Assembly: GCA_025370075.1 (NCBI GenBank)
Contig: CP073016.1
Location: forward strand, 1,550,001 to 1,614,000
Source: Chryseotalea sp. WA131a
GTDB lineage: Bacteria; Bacteroidota; Bacteroidia; Cytophagales; Cyclobacteriaceae
DNA: 64,000 nucleotides
Reading direction: 5' to 3'
Part shown: positions 19,478 through 28,541 of the stretch, one piece after another
Layout: the number at the start of each line of letters is the position of its first letter
Position numbering within the stretch: position 1 is the first letter of the stretch
Notes under the pieces: model-generated
Seen by the model: the letters and a program-made list of their open reading frames with translations, nothing else
The model's database searches: none
What the model was told of the DNA's origin: nothing
Position numbers and translations under genes: made by a program

Positions 19478-20311
19478 TTATTCAAATGAATACCTTCCTG
19501 TTTTAAAATTAACTGTGATCTTATAAGCTCTCGAAGCCGCAGGTCCGATAAAGTTATTGCCTTCAGGCTTAAATGAATCACCAGACGGATTATTTTTTGC
19601 CCCTTCGCCTGTAAAACCAAATTTGTTAGCCCAGTTTCCGTAAACTGGAACCAACAAAAACTCCTTTCCACCATTTATTTGTAGGCTATTAATTTGAAAA
19701 GTAAATGAATTTACTTGAGTGAATTTTTGGGTTAAGACTGCGGTTTCACCATCATCCATCCATCCATCCCCATTTGATGTGGGGGCTGGTGCCGCTGGCC
19801 CAGTAATAAACAAGTTTGCGGGTACAGGAAATACCACATCCAAATAAGTGGTGATTTTTATTGCTACCACATTTGAATATACCGGTACACTATTATTGGC
19901 CAGTGTAGCCTTAATCCTAAACTCAAAATTTTGGGCTACAAAATCTGCGAGCTCCAAACCGGATAGTGTAGTGTTTAGCTCTTTCACCGTGAACGACTTA
20001 GACACGGAATTGGTAAATCCCAAATTTACTTGTTTGGCGCTACCAAAATTCTTTCCAGCTTCATCTATCTGTAAAACGTAGTTCACGCTCTGTGTATTCA
20101 CACCATTAGAGAATTCAAATCTTGGATTGGTCCATTGAAATTGCAAAGAACTAAAATTCTCTTGTGCCTTATTCAACACCAAATTAGCGGTGCTTGAAGC
20201 CACCAACTCAGGAGGCGTGCTCTTTAAAAAAGTGACTCTTGTCTCCTCTTTATCGCAGGAGAAAACCAAAAAGGCACTTACTAAAAGAAAGATATACTTT
20301 AGGTTTTTCAT
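19478..20311 (-). CDS. SusE-like outer membrane lipoprotein
   Basis: About 277 residues from the ATG at 20311, which gives a good lipoprotein signal (FLVFSC). A start at 20347 would overlap the SusD stop and is unlikely. The first 150 residues match the SusE N-terminal domain style (SSLQFQWTNPRFEF, VNYVLQIDEAGKNF, TVKELNTTLSGLEL). The C-terminal part has one CBM-like module (WMDDGETAVLTQ, GNWANKFGFTGEGAKNNP). It probably binds alpha-glucan on the surface and helps SusD. It lies between SusD and the longer SusE/F-like gene with short spacers on both sides, so it is in the same operon. Confidence 0.85.
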   Translation of the reverse strand: MKNLKYIFLLVSAFLVFSCDKEETRVTFLKSTPPELVASSTANLVLNKAQENFSSLQFQWTNPRFEFSNGVNTQSVNYVLQIDEAGKNFGSAKQVNLGFTNSVSKSFTVKELNTTLSGLELADFVAQNFEFRIKATLANNSVPVYSNVVAIKITTYLDVVFPVPANLFITGPAAPAPTSNGDGWMDDGETAVLTQKFTQVNSFTFQINSLQINGGKEFLLVPVYGNWANKFGFTGEGAKNNPSGDSFKPEGNNFIGPAASRAYKITVNFKTGRYSFE

Positions 20312-20333
20312 AGTATAATTAATTATTTGATTA

Positions 20334-21899
20334 TTAATACCCATCATTTTGTTTCAAATTCGGATTTGTACCTAAATCACTGGCAGGTACAGGGAAAATT
20401 TTTCGCTTTTCTTCAATAGCAGTTCCATCTTTAATACCACCTTTCCATGGCCAGAGATAAGAGCCGCCTGTAAACTTGCCAAAGCGGATCAAGTCTATTC
20501 TGCGGTGACCTTCCCAATACAACTCCCTAGCTCGCTCATCAAGGATGAAGTCAAGTGTTAATTGTTGATCAGTAATTGCACCTGGCGCGTTTCCAGCAGT
20601 AACATCTCCTGAACGAGTACGAATAGCATTCACATAGGCCAAAGCATTTGCACGAGTACCACCAGAACCTCCTCGCAGAACGGCTTCAGCATACATTAAA
20701 TATGCATCTGCCAAACGGAACATGGGATAATCGGTATCTGGAAAACCGGTGGAGTTATTTGGTGACTCAACACCAGCTGCAGTAATATTTCTGAATTTGA
20801 ATACTCCATATCCTTGCGTACTTACACTAACGGCATCAATATTTAAACTCTGACCTTTGTCCTCTTTTGCGAAAATAGCACGAGCCTCGGTCAACGTGGG
20901 GAACTTACCTACAAATGCCGAAGTAGTGCGTAAGCCTGCCCAACCGCCATTGCCCGCATTGCCGTTTATCATTACTTGGGTCATCGAGAACGCCTGAGAT
21001 CTTGCTCCATCAAACGCCTGCGCAAAAATGATCTCGCTATTGTTTGTATCGTTATCCGCTCTGAACAAATTGGCATAACGGGGAGACAGTGTGTAACCGG
21101 CAGCAATAACTTCATTCAATTCCGTAAGTGCTTCAGTGTATTTTGGTTGGCCGATGTAAACCTCAGCATTCAAATACAGCTTTGCCAAAAGCATAGCACA
21201 TGCAGCTCTATCTGCCCGAGCATACTCAAAGCGAGGAGCTCCCATATCAAGCTTAATGGCTATTAACTCCTTTTCAATATACTCAAAAAGAGCAGCCCGT
21301 TGAATCATAGGAGGAAAAAATGCTCCAGGCAAATCTTTTTCAGTTACAAAAGGCAAGCGGCCGTATAAGTCCATTCCATAGAAATAGGCGAGAGCTCTTA
21401 AAAAGCGCGCTTCAGCTTGAAAATTCTTAAAATCAGGGTCGTCCGTTTTTCCGGTTGTAACGCGAATGAATTCGTTGGACAATGCGGCTACGTTAGCAAT
21501 ACGCGCATACAATGCCTCAGGAATTCCGTCTGATGGCAACCATGTATTGAAATGTAGATTAAAGATGGTTCCGTCAGCATCGTTTCCGTAGGTCCAAACG
21601 GCCTCATCAGTTGTTAACTCTTGCATGTACCAAAGCGAGCGCACAAAGGAACTAAAGCCCTCATCTACACCGCCTACATCTTGGTTGCCAGCAGGACCTC
21701 TCTGGCCAGTAAGCCCAAAGGTTGCATACAACTTAGCCAGTCCTTGTTTGTAGGACTCCTTGGTGGTATATACTTTATCGGCACTTGTCACAAATGGGTC
21801 GATCGGTTTTACATCCAGATCGCTAAGGCACGATACCATCATCATAGCCGTCATTACGAAGACCACGATCGAATACGTTTTAAAATTTTTCTTTTTCAT
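20334..21899 (-). CDS. SusD/RagB-family starch-binding outer membrane lipoprotein
   Basis: About 521 residues from the ATG at 21899; an in-frame ATG at 21917 overlaps the sequence just after the SusC stop and gives a poorer signal. The lipobox is Met-Val-Ser-Cys. Typical SusD sequences are visible: FQAEARFLRALAYFYGMDLYGRLPFV (given here in part, around residues 160-185), YVNAIRTRSGD, LDFILDERARELYWEGHRRIDLIRFG and the terminal NPNLKQNDGY. It is the binding partner of the SusC encoded 18 bp upstream. Being followed by SusE- and SusE/F-like genes makes starch or maltodextrin the most likely ligand. Confidence 0.95.
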   Translation of the reverse strand: MKKKNFKTYSIVVFVMTAMMMVSCLSDLDVKPIDPFVTSADKVYTTKESYKQGLAKLYATFGLTGQRGPAGNQDVGGVDEGFSSFVRSLWYMQELTTDEAVWTYGNDADGTIFNLHFNTWLPSDGIPEALYARIANVAALSNEFIRVTTGKTDDPDFKNFQAEARFLRALAYFYGMDLYGRLPFVTEKDLPGAFFPPMIQRAALFEYIEKELIAIKLDMGAPRFEYARADRAACAMLLAKLYLNAEVYIGQPKYTEALTELNEVIAAGYTLSPRYANLFRADNDTNNSEIIFAQAFDGARSQAFSMTQVMINGNAGNGGWAGLRTTSAFVGKFPTLTEARAIFAKEDKGQSLNIDAVSVSTQGYGVFKFRNITAAGVESPNNSTGFPDTDYPMFRLADAYLMYAEAVLRGGSGGTRANALAYVNAIRTRSGDVTAGNAPGAITDQQLTLDFILDERARELYWEGHRRIDLIRFGKFTGGSYLWPWKGGIKDGTAIEEKRKIFPVPASDLGTNPNLKQNDGY

Positions 21900-21917
21900 A
21901 GCAGTATACATCATCAA

Positions 21918-24902
21918 TTAAAATGTAAAATTAACACCTAACAAAAACGTGCGAGGACGAGGATAGATATTGTTGTCTATGCCATTTTCAATTTCCGGGT
22001 CAATCCCTTTGTAGTTGGTGATCAAGAATGCATTCTGCACTGTCAAACTCACCCGTGCTTTCAATCTATCAACAAATACTTTGTCGATACTGTAGCCCAC
22101 GCTCATATTATCCATGCGGAAAAATGATCCGTTTTGGATATAATAATCTGACAAAAGTTGCTGCGTAGTAAATCGAGCATCATTAATGGAATTAGGCACG
22201 TTGCGGAAATGCCCCAAATCAAAAACACCATTATAAAAAGCGCGACCAGATTCTACATTGTTGTAAACATAGTTTCCAATGCTTAAACGACCAGAAAGCG
22301 AGAAGTCAAACTTTTTGTAATTACCTCTTGAGTTGATGCCGATTAAGAAATCAGGCTCAGGTCTTCTGTATCTGTATCGATTTCTATTGTTTCCAAAAAC
22401 AGCACCTGGTTCACCTGAACGATCTGCATACAATCCTTCGATCGGCTGGCCTGCTGTATTGTACACCTGCTGGTAAGGAAAGAAAGATCGAACAGGAAAG
22501 CCGACCTGGTTATTCTGAATGTTGGATGCAACACCAACACCGCCCGTGAAATTACCGATGAAGTTCGGGTCGTTGGTCAAATTAAGCTTAGTAATCTTGT
22601 TGTTAATCGCAGTGAAGTTGGCGCCAATATGCAACGTAAAGTCCTTCTTTGTAACCGCCCGAGTACTTAACGTAACTTCTACGCCTTGATTCTCCATTGA
22701 TCCTACGTTAGTAGTAAGAAAATTGGAAAAATTCGAACCATTAGGAATACGGACATTGTTTAGAAGGTCTTTTGTGTCACGTTGAAACACTTCCACCGAA
22801 CCTGTTACCTTGTCATCAAACAGGCCGAAGTCCAAACCTACGTTGATCGTTGTGGTTGTCTCCCATCTGATCCTTGGGTCATAAGGATTGGGTCTTTGCG
22901 TATTGAAAAACCGTCTTGAGCCGTCTGTATTGTATCCCAACTGATACTGAGTTTGTGCATCCGAGATCTGATAAGTGGCCAGATAGGGATAATACTCTCC
23001 AATATCTTGTTGTCCTGTTTCTCCGTAACCAGCCCTTAATTTTAAATCAGAAATCGCATCGATTTTAGAAAGAAACGATTCGTCTTTCATTCTCCAAGCC
23101 AAGGCAACGGACGGGAATAAGCCCCATCGATTGGCAGGTGCAAACCGGGACGATCCGTCATTTCTTAATGTTGCCGTTAACAAGTACTTTCCATTAAACG
23201 TGTAGTTCAAACGGCCAAAAAAGGAAACTAGATAATTCTCGCTCTTTGAAGGAAGGGAGAGTGTACGTGCTGTGTTTTTGTTAACACTGTAGGCCTCTCT
23301 GTAAAAGTGTTGCCAACCGTACCCCGCAGTGAAATCAATCTTGTGCTTTCCAAATTGCTTTAGGTAATTAGCATAAACATCCAACAACTCCGACTGGTTT
23401 CTTCCACCGTATGTGTCGTCTCTCCCCACCAATACTCCATTATTGTTTGCAAATGCAGCGGTCAAAGGAGCTCTATTGAAACCATCACTTACCGACCTGT
23501 CTATACCTGCATTGACAGTTAACTTAACATCAGGAAAAAATGGAAGTTTATAATCTGCTTTAATGCTTGCGATCAATCGATTCGAAGTTGATTGGTTATT
23601 GGTTTGCTCTAACTGTGCAACCGGATTAGCGGTGCTATTGATGGCGCCTTTGCTCAGCCAGGAAAAATATCCCCCATACTGTTGTGCTGAGGCATCTCTG
23701 ATGGACTGTGTTGGATCAAAGGCAACAGCATTGCCCACTGCTCCTTGCTCGCCAAAATTATTGAAAGTCACACTGCCTTTCACACTCATATCCAGTTTCA
23801 AGTCCCCATTTAAAAACGATGGGCTGGCATTAATGTTCAACGAGTGGCGTTGCAGACCTGTGGTTTTCAAAATACCTTGTTGATCAGTATAGCCATAGGA
23901 AACACGGTAAGGCATATTCTTCAAAGACCCTGAAGCACTCAAGTTTTGATCGTGTGAAATGGCATCTCTAAAAATCTCTTTTTGCCAATCGGTGCTTGCG
24001 GTGCCAAGTTTCGCCACCGCAGCGGCATCGATCCCTGATGTGCCGGTCTGTGCTAGTGTATTTACAAGTGAGCGATACTGAGAGGCGTTCATCACGTCTA
24101 CGAATTTAATCGGTGATGCCACTGAAACATTGGCGTTATATGAAAATTGTGGCTTTCCTGAAACACCTTTTTTGGTAGTGACAATAATAACCCCACCTGT
24201 TGCACGTGAACCGTAAATGGCTGTTGCCGATGCGTCCTTTAATACTGTAAAGGTTTCAATGTCGTTTGGATTAAGTGCAGCAAGTGGATTTGAAACTCCT
24301 GCAAGTGAACCCGCACCTGTAGGAGGCATGTTATCGACCGGAAATCCATCAATTACAATTAGAGGGTCGTTACTTGCCTGCAAAGATGATCCGCCACGGA
24401 CGCGAATGGTAGAGCCTGCTCCTGGGGCACCTCCCGCAGACGTAATCTGAACGCCTGCGAATTTACCCACCAACAGATCTTGAGGTGAAGTAAGTACGCC
24501 TTTATTAAAATCCTTATTTGAAATAGCGAGTACTGCGCCTGTTGCATCCTTCTTTTGTACTTCTCCATAACCGATCACCACCACTTCTGACAGTGCTGTA
24601 ACATCCGTTTGAAGTACAACCGCAATATTTGTTTGATTACCAACCGCAATTTCTTGGGAAGCATACCCAACAAATGAAAAAACCAATGTAGCATTTGACC
24701 CTACATTAATTTTAAATCCACCGTCTCCATCGGTTACAGAGCCATTAGTTGTACCCTTCTCCAGCACATTCACACCTGGAATGGGAGAGCCATCGTCCGA
24801 AGAGGTAACTTTACCCATTACCACTTGCTGGGCAAAACTCGCGTGTGCTATCAGCAAGAGCAACGGCAAGCACCTCGTCACTTTTGTAAAAAGTTTGATC
24901 AT
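21918..24902 (-). CDS. SusC/RagA-family TonB-linked outer membrane transporter
   Basis: A 994-residue SusC homologue with a signal peptide ending in ASFAQ. It has a carboxypeptidase-regulatory-like domain (SPIPGVNVLEKGTTNGSVTDG), a TonB-box region ALSEVVVIGYG, a plug domain with VRGGSSLQASNDPLIVIDGFPV and VLKDASATAIYGSRATGGV, and a barrel ending in LLGVNFTF. It is the first gene of the SusCDEF operon and lies downstream of the sensor-regulator gene on the same strand, separated by 291 bp that must contain its promoter. It shares about the same domain plan with the SusC at 6305-9421 but differs clearly in the barrel. Confidence 0.96.
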   Translation of the reverse strand: MIKLFTKVTRCLPLLLLIAHASFAQQVVMGKVTSSDDGSPIPGVNVLEKGTTNGSVTDGDGGFKINVGSNATLVFSFVGYASQEIAVGNQTNIAVVLQTDVTALSEVVVIGYGEVQKKDATGAVLAISNKDFNKGVLTSPQDLLVGKFAGVQITSAGGAPGAGSTIRVRGGSSLQASNDPLIVIDGFPVDNMPPTGAGSLAGVSNPLAALNPNDIETFTVLKDASATAIYGSRATGGVIIVTTKKGVSGKPQFSYNANVSVASPIKFVDVMNASQYRSLVNTLAQTGTSGIDAAAVAKLGTASTDWQKEIFRDAISHDQNLSASGSLKNMPYRVSYGYTDQQGILKTTGLQRHSLNINASPSFLNGDLKLDMSVKGSVTFNNFGEQGAVGNAVAFDPTQSIRDASAQQYGGYFSWLSKGAINSTANPVAQLEQTNNQSTSNRLIASIKADYKLPFFPDVKLTVNAGIDRSVSDGFNRAPLTAAFANNNGVLVGRDDTYGGRNQSELLDVYANYLKQFGKHKIDFTAGYGWQHFYREAYSVNKNTARTLSLPSKSENYLVSFFGRLNYTFNGKYLLTATLRNDGSSRFAPANRWGLFPSVALAWRMKDESFLSKIDAISDLKLRAGYGETGQQDIGEYYPYLATYQISDAQTQYQLGYNTDGSRRFFNTQRPNPYDPRIRWETTTTINVGLDFGLFDDKVTGSVEVFQRDTKDLLNNVRIPNGSNFSNFLTTNVGSMENQGVEVTLSTRAVTKKDFTLHIGANFTAINNKITKLNLTNDPNFIGNFTGGVGVASNIQNNQVGFPVRSFFPYQQVYNTAGQPIEGLYADRSGEPGAVFGNNRNRYRYRRPEPDFLIGINSRGNYKKFDFSLSGRLSIGNYVYNNVESGRAFYNGVFDLGHFRNVPNSINDARFTTQQLLSDYYIQNGSFFRMDNMSVGYSIDKVFVDRLKARVSLTVQNAFLITNYKGIDPEIENGIDNNIYPRPRTFLLGVNFTF

Positions 24903-24978
24903 AGAGATTTAGTTAAGTTGTTAAGATTTCGTTTAACTTATTTTACAATGCATTCAACAGAAAGTATACACTTTTCCT

Positions 24979-25019
24979 CAATCGATTTCTGAAAAACACA
25001 CCGTAAAACGTTTGCAAAG
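24979..25019 (-). promoter_or_regulatory. Candidate operators upstream of the SusCDEF operon
   Basis: The 291 bp gap 24903-25193 has no gene. It contains CAATCGATTTCTGA (24979-24992), which recurs exactly at 28456-28469 before the GH31 gene. It also holds CGTAAAACGTTTGCAAAG (25002-25019), with the palindrome AAACGTTT at 25006-25013. Both have the central CG usual for LacI-family operators. I could not place a convincing -7 element; the site for the AraC-type regulator is also unknown. Confidence 0.4.
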
Positions 25020-25193
25020 TTCGGTAATAAAGCGGTAGTGTCGCACCACTTTCAGATTGTGGTCACACAAACTATCAAATGTAAAAAATTGATAATCAGG
25101 CCTTAATGAATAAAATTGAAATGTGGCACCTATTAAAATCATTACACAGTGCATCAACTAAAAAAAATGGCCTAAGCAAGTAAGAAATTATAC

Positions 25194-27110
25194 CTAATAT
25201 TCTCTCATATTATTGAAGAAAGAACTTGGGGTTTGATTGGTTATCTTTTTGAATGATCGGTTAAAGGCTGTTTTAGAATTAAAGCCAACGTCAAATGCAA
25301 TGCTCAACAAAGTATGGTTTCTAAATTGGGGATCTTCTACCCTTTTTTTGAATTCTTCAATCCGGTAAGAGTTGATAAAATCGAAAAAGTTTTTGCCAAA
25401 GCCATTATTGATAATTTTCGAAAGCTGGTATGGGGGCAGTTGTAAGCCATTGCTAAGCTCTACAAGGGTTAGTTTAGGATTAGTATACGGCTTTGCCTTA
25501 TCCATGTAAGTAGAAATCTTGTTTACCTCTATCTCTAAATTTTCGATGGGGGCATCCACAAACTCCTCTTGAATAGGAGGTAGCTGCGTTGGTTGGCTTG
25601 TATCTGATAAAATCGGCAAGGGAATAGCAGCCAAGGTGTTGGTATTTGTCGGAACGTAAACATTAGCTGGTACCCGAAACACATCTGGTTCGTGGATGGC
25701 AAAATATCCCAAAAAGAAGGTGATAAATGAGAAAACGATCCAAATGGTTTCGGACATAAACTCAAAAACACTGAAAACTTCAAACTGCTGCCACTTTCCG
25801 AGTAAAACTAAACCTACAGATAGTATCCATGCCATTAAACATATACCTTGAATAAACAATACGGTATTCAAAAATTGTAAATTCTGCTCATACGAGTTAC
25901 TGTTTTTATAATCCTCCTTATATCGATTAATTGCCCGAAGTGAGTAGAACCAATAAAAGAAATTAAACACCAACGCGCTGCAGCCCACCAAAAACCGGGT
26001 GATGTATAAATCAGATTCTTGATTGTATAGTTTTGATTCAAACGTAGAGTCATCTAAAAAAAAGTAGGCCATGTAAATGAAAAATTGAGCCAAGGCCGGA
26101 ATAAAATGAAGTTGCATTTTAGACCCTTGAATATTTTGGGTTTGAAACAACAAGCGTTGAATGTAAAAAAAGAATAAGGGCGAATAGACAAAGTATATCA
26201 AATCCGACAGGAGCTGTAGTTTAGGATAAGACTCCAAAATGCCGGGGTAATTTGCAATCACTCGAATGGCCAAAATCGCGCTCGAGAATCCTATTAGCAA
26301 AAGCAGCCATCGGTTGGCCGACCGGTTATACCCTTGCATGCTAGGAATGGTAATTACCAATAACAGGCCTTGAAAAAAGGAGAATAGCAATAGCAAGTCG
26401 TAAATAGAATACAATTTGTTTTCTCCTGGAAGGTCGTTCCAACCAGCAATTTCCATTTCGATATTAGAGCTCACCTTTACTTTATTCCGCTCCAACAATC
26501 GGTTATGCAAAATCCGGCCACTCGCTCGGCTCTCTATTGAATTGTTTGAGCCTCTCGTAAACTTAAACTGTACTTCTTCGTCAGGGCTATAAATGATTAC
26601 CCGATAGGTTCCATCCACTTGTCGATTAAGCTTGTATTTTCTATCGGCTGGATTCCAGTTATTGAAATTCCCCATAATAAAAATAGAAGCATCGTAAGGG
26701 GTATTTTTAGGTATCTTTTTCACTACAATGGTATAAGCTGGCTGAGCCTCCCACCCTTCTATTTCAACTTGGACAAGTTTGGGATTAGGTTCTTGTGCAC
26801 GGTTGTAAATCCGATTGGCCCGAACATTTCCCTCTTTATTGCCCTCTACAAAAATCCAGCCTCCTTGGGTAAATTTATATTCAAAATACGCTAACGAATC
26901 TGGTAACAAGTAGAAATAAACACCGTTCTCACCCCGCGTCATCTTATAGTTTTCCTCTCCTGGACTCCAACCATTAAAAGTACCTGTGATAAATAAAGTT
27001 GAGTCTCGTAAGCTAAAAGGCGGATGCTTAATAACCTCCATTCGAATTTGACCAACGCTTATGTGGAAGCATAAAAATGCTAAACCCATAAAAAACACCC
27101 ATATCTTCAT
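25194..27110 (-). CDS. Membrane sensor-regulator: two CBM48-like modules, 7 TM helices, AraC HTH
   Basis: About 638 residues from the ATG at 27110 (a GTG at 27137 is possible). Order: signal peptide ending in ISVGQ; two glycogen-binding-like beta modules with ITGTFNGWSPGEE (about residue 40) and IMGNFNNWNPADRKYKL (about 140), each followed by an F-K-F-T strand; seven hydrophobic helices between about 228 and 480; and a C-terminal AraC-type helix-turn-helix (LVELSNGLQLPPYQLSKIIN and LLSIAFDVGFNSKTAFNRSFKK). It would bind alpha-glucan or maltodextrin outside the inner membrane and act on DNA from the cytoplasmic side, a functional counterpart of Bacteroides SusR. It lies between the SusCDEF operon and the LacI gene. 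The domain assignment is by pattern; the substrate is inferred from the modules and neighbours. Confidence 0.85.
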   Translation of the reverse strand: MKIWVFFMGLAFLCFHISVGQIRMEVIKHPPFSLRDSTLFITGTFNGWSPGEENYKMTRGENGVYFYLLPDSLAYFEYKFTQGGWIFVEGNKEGNVRANRIYNRAQEPNPKLVQVEIEGWEAQPAYTIVVKKIPKNTPYDASIFIMGNFNNWNPADRKYKLNRQVDGTYRVIIYSPDEEVQFKFTRGSNNSIESRASGRILHNRLLERNKVKVSSNIEMEIAGWNDLPGENKLYSIYDLLLLFSFFQGLLLVITIPSMQGYNRSANRWLLLLIGFSSAILAIRVIANYPGILESYPKLQLLSDLIYFVYSPLFFFYIQRLLFQTQNIQGSKMQLHFIPALAQFFIYMAYFFLDDSTFESKLYNQESDLYITRFLVGCSALVFNFFYWFYSLRAINRYKEDYKNSNSYEQNLQFLNTVLFIQGICLMAWILSVGLVLLGKWQQFEVFSVFEFMSETIWIVFSFITFFLGYFAIHEPDVFRVPANVYVPTNTNTLAAIPLPILSDTSQPTQLPPIQEEFVDAPIENLEIEVNKISTYMDKAKPYTNPKLTLVELSNGLQLPPYQLSKIINNGFGKNFFDFINSYRIEEFKKRVEDPQFRNHTLLSIAFDVGFNSKTAFNRSFKKITNQTPSSFFNNMREY

Positions 27111-27193
27111 ATTCCCATGCCTAACAGTAAACCCCACAAATAATCTAATTTACAATATTATAGTTTATCTGATGAATTGCTCCATCAATGTAA

Positions 27194-27215
27194 GGTATTA
27201 TAGGAATCGAATACC
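27194..27215. promoter_or_regulatory. Inverted repeat in the divergent regulator intergenic region
   Basis: The 224 bp between the two divergent regulator genes (27111-27334) holds a perfect 6 bp inverted repeat, GGTATT at 27194-27199 and AATACC at 27210-27215, with a 10 bp spacer. A TATCTTGC at 27283-27290 could be the -7 element for the LacI gene. No other clear signal is seen. Autoregulation is plausible but not shown. Confidence 0.3.
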
Positions 27216-27334
27216 CCGTTAAATCTAGGTGCTTAAGTCATTCCAAAAGTTTAAACAATTTATAAATAACAAATGCAATGATTATCTTGCCTTTTCATGG
27301 CTAATAAAACGTGCTTTAAAACCAAACCAACGAG

Positions 27335-28384
27335 ATGAAATTCGCCCAAGTAACCATTAAAGACATTGCCCGCGAACTGGGTATCTCTCCTTCCACCGTT
27401 TCGCGCGCTTTAAAGGATCATCCGGATATTAGCGTAGAGACCAAAAAATCGGTAAACGCTTTGGCCGAAAAGCTGAATTATCAACCCAACATCGTGGCAT
27501 TGAGCCTTCGCCAAAAAAAGACCAATACCATTGGGGTAATCATTCCCGAACTTGTCCATTTCTTTTTTTCCACGGTGATCTCCGGCATTGAAGATGTTGC
27601 CCATCAGGCGGGCTATAGTGTCATTTTAGCTCAATCCAACGAAACCTATGTGCGTGAAGTTGCTCACGTAAAGGCACTTTTCAATAGCCGGGTAGATGGC
27701 ATGTTGATCTCTTTGGCAAGGGAAACGACCAATTACGACCACATCGAATCGATTATCTCAAAAGGTGTTCCCATCGTCTTTTACGATCGCATGTATACCA
27801 GCCCCACGTCAAGCAAAGTGATTGTGGATGACTATGCTGGTGCTAAAGAGGCCGTAAACCATTTGATAGAACAAGGGTGCAAAAACATTGCGCACATGGT
27901 GGGGGCTCCTTCATTAATAATCAGTAAAGATCGCCTGCGCGGCTATAAAGATGCCCTTACTGAAAACGGTCTTAAAGTCAATGAGGATCTTATTTTTCCT
28001 TGCGATTCAGGAACGTTTGAAGAGGGCAAAGAGGTAACCAAACAACTGCTTAACTCAAAAGTATCAATAGATGCAATTTTCACCAATAACGACCCCATGG
28101 CCATGGGCGCAATGGTAGCAATAAAGGAAAAGGGCCTTAAAATTCCGCAAGACATTGCCGTGGTTGGGTTTAGTAATTGGTTTTTTGGTGAACTGATGGA
28201 ACCCTCACTCACCACCATCGACCAGCCCGGTTACGAGATGGGCCAAGAAGCCGCACGTTTGCTCATTCGCCAAATTGAGCGCAAAGACAAGGATTTGGAT
28301 GATGCTCCTTCAGAAATCAAAGTGTTGAAAACAAAGCTCATCATCCGCAATTCATCATTAAAAAAATCTGCCAAGAAAAAGTAG
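27335..28384 (+). CDS. LacI/GalR-family transcriptional regulator
   Basis: A 349-residue LacI-family protein. The N-terminal helix-turn-helix is clear (TIKDIARELGISPSTVSRAL, then the hinge-helix region LNYQPN at about 46-51). The periplasmic-binding-protein-like effector domain follows with TIGVIIPELVHFFFS, DGMLISL, VDDYAGAKEAVNHLIEQG, AIFTNNDPMAMGAM and VVGFSNWFFGELMEPSLTTIDQP. It presumably binds a sugar or sugar phosphate released from maltodextrin and controls the divergent or neighbouring operons; central-CG palindromes lie upstream of three operons here. It is 157 bp upstream of the GH31 gene on the same strand. Confidence 0.95.
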   Translation: MKFAQVTIKDIARELGISPSTVSRALKDHPDISVETKKSVNALAEKLNYQPNIVALSLRQKKTNTIGVIIPELVHFFFSTVISGIEDVAHQAGYSVILAQSNETYVREVAHVKALFNSRVDGMLISLARETTNYDHIESIISKGVPIVFYDRMYTSPTSSKVIVDDYAGAKEAVNHLIEQGCKNIAHMVGAPSLIISKDRLRGYKDALTENGLKVNEDLIFPCDSGTFEEGKEVTKQLLNSKVSIDAIFTNNDPMAMGAMVAIKEKGLKIPQDIAVVGFSNWFFGELMEPSLTTIDQPGYEMGQEAARLLIRQIERKDKDLDDAPSEIKVLKTKLIIRNSSLKKSAKKK

Positions 28385-28418
28385 TTAAGAAAAAAGAGTT
28401 AATGCGCTTTCCTACTTC

Positions 28419-28511
28419 ACCTAGGTAACGCACTTTGCCTAGGTTGTTGATTCTGCAATCGATTTCTGATTTTTGCTTTCATTTCTGTTAGGATTAAAGC
28501 CTTGCTTTAAT
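28419..28511 (+). promoter_or_regulatory. Intergenic region with two inverted repeats and a shared motif before GH31
   Basis: Three items lie between the LacI stop and the GH31 ATG. A perfect 7 bp inverted repeat has ACCTAGG at 28419-28425 and CCTAGGT at 28438-28444. CAATCGATTTCTGA (28456-28469) is identical to a site before the SusCDEF operon. A hairpin ATTAAAGC-CTT-GCTTTAAT (28493-28511) is followed by TTTCTTTC, which may terminate LacI transcripts or act as an attenuator 30 bp before the GH31 start. Confidence 0.45.
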
Positions 28512-28541
28512 TTTCTTTCAGAAAAACTTAATCATTCCCTC

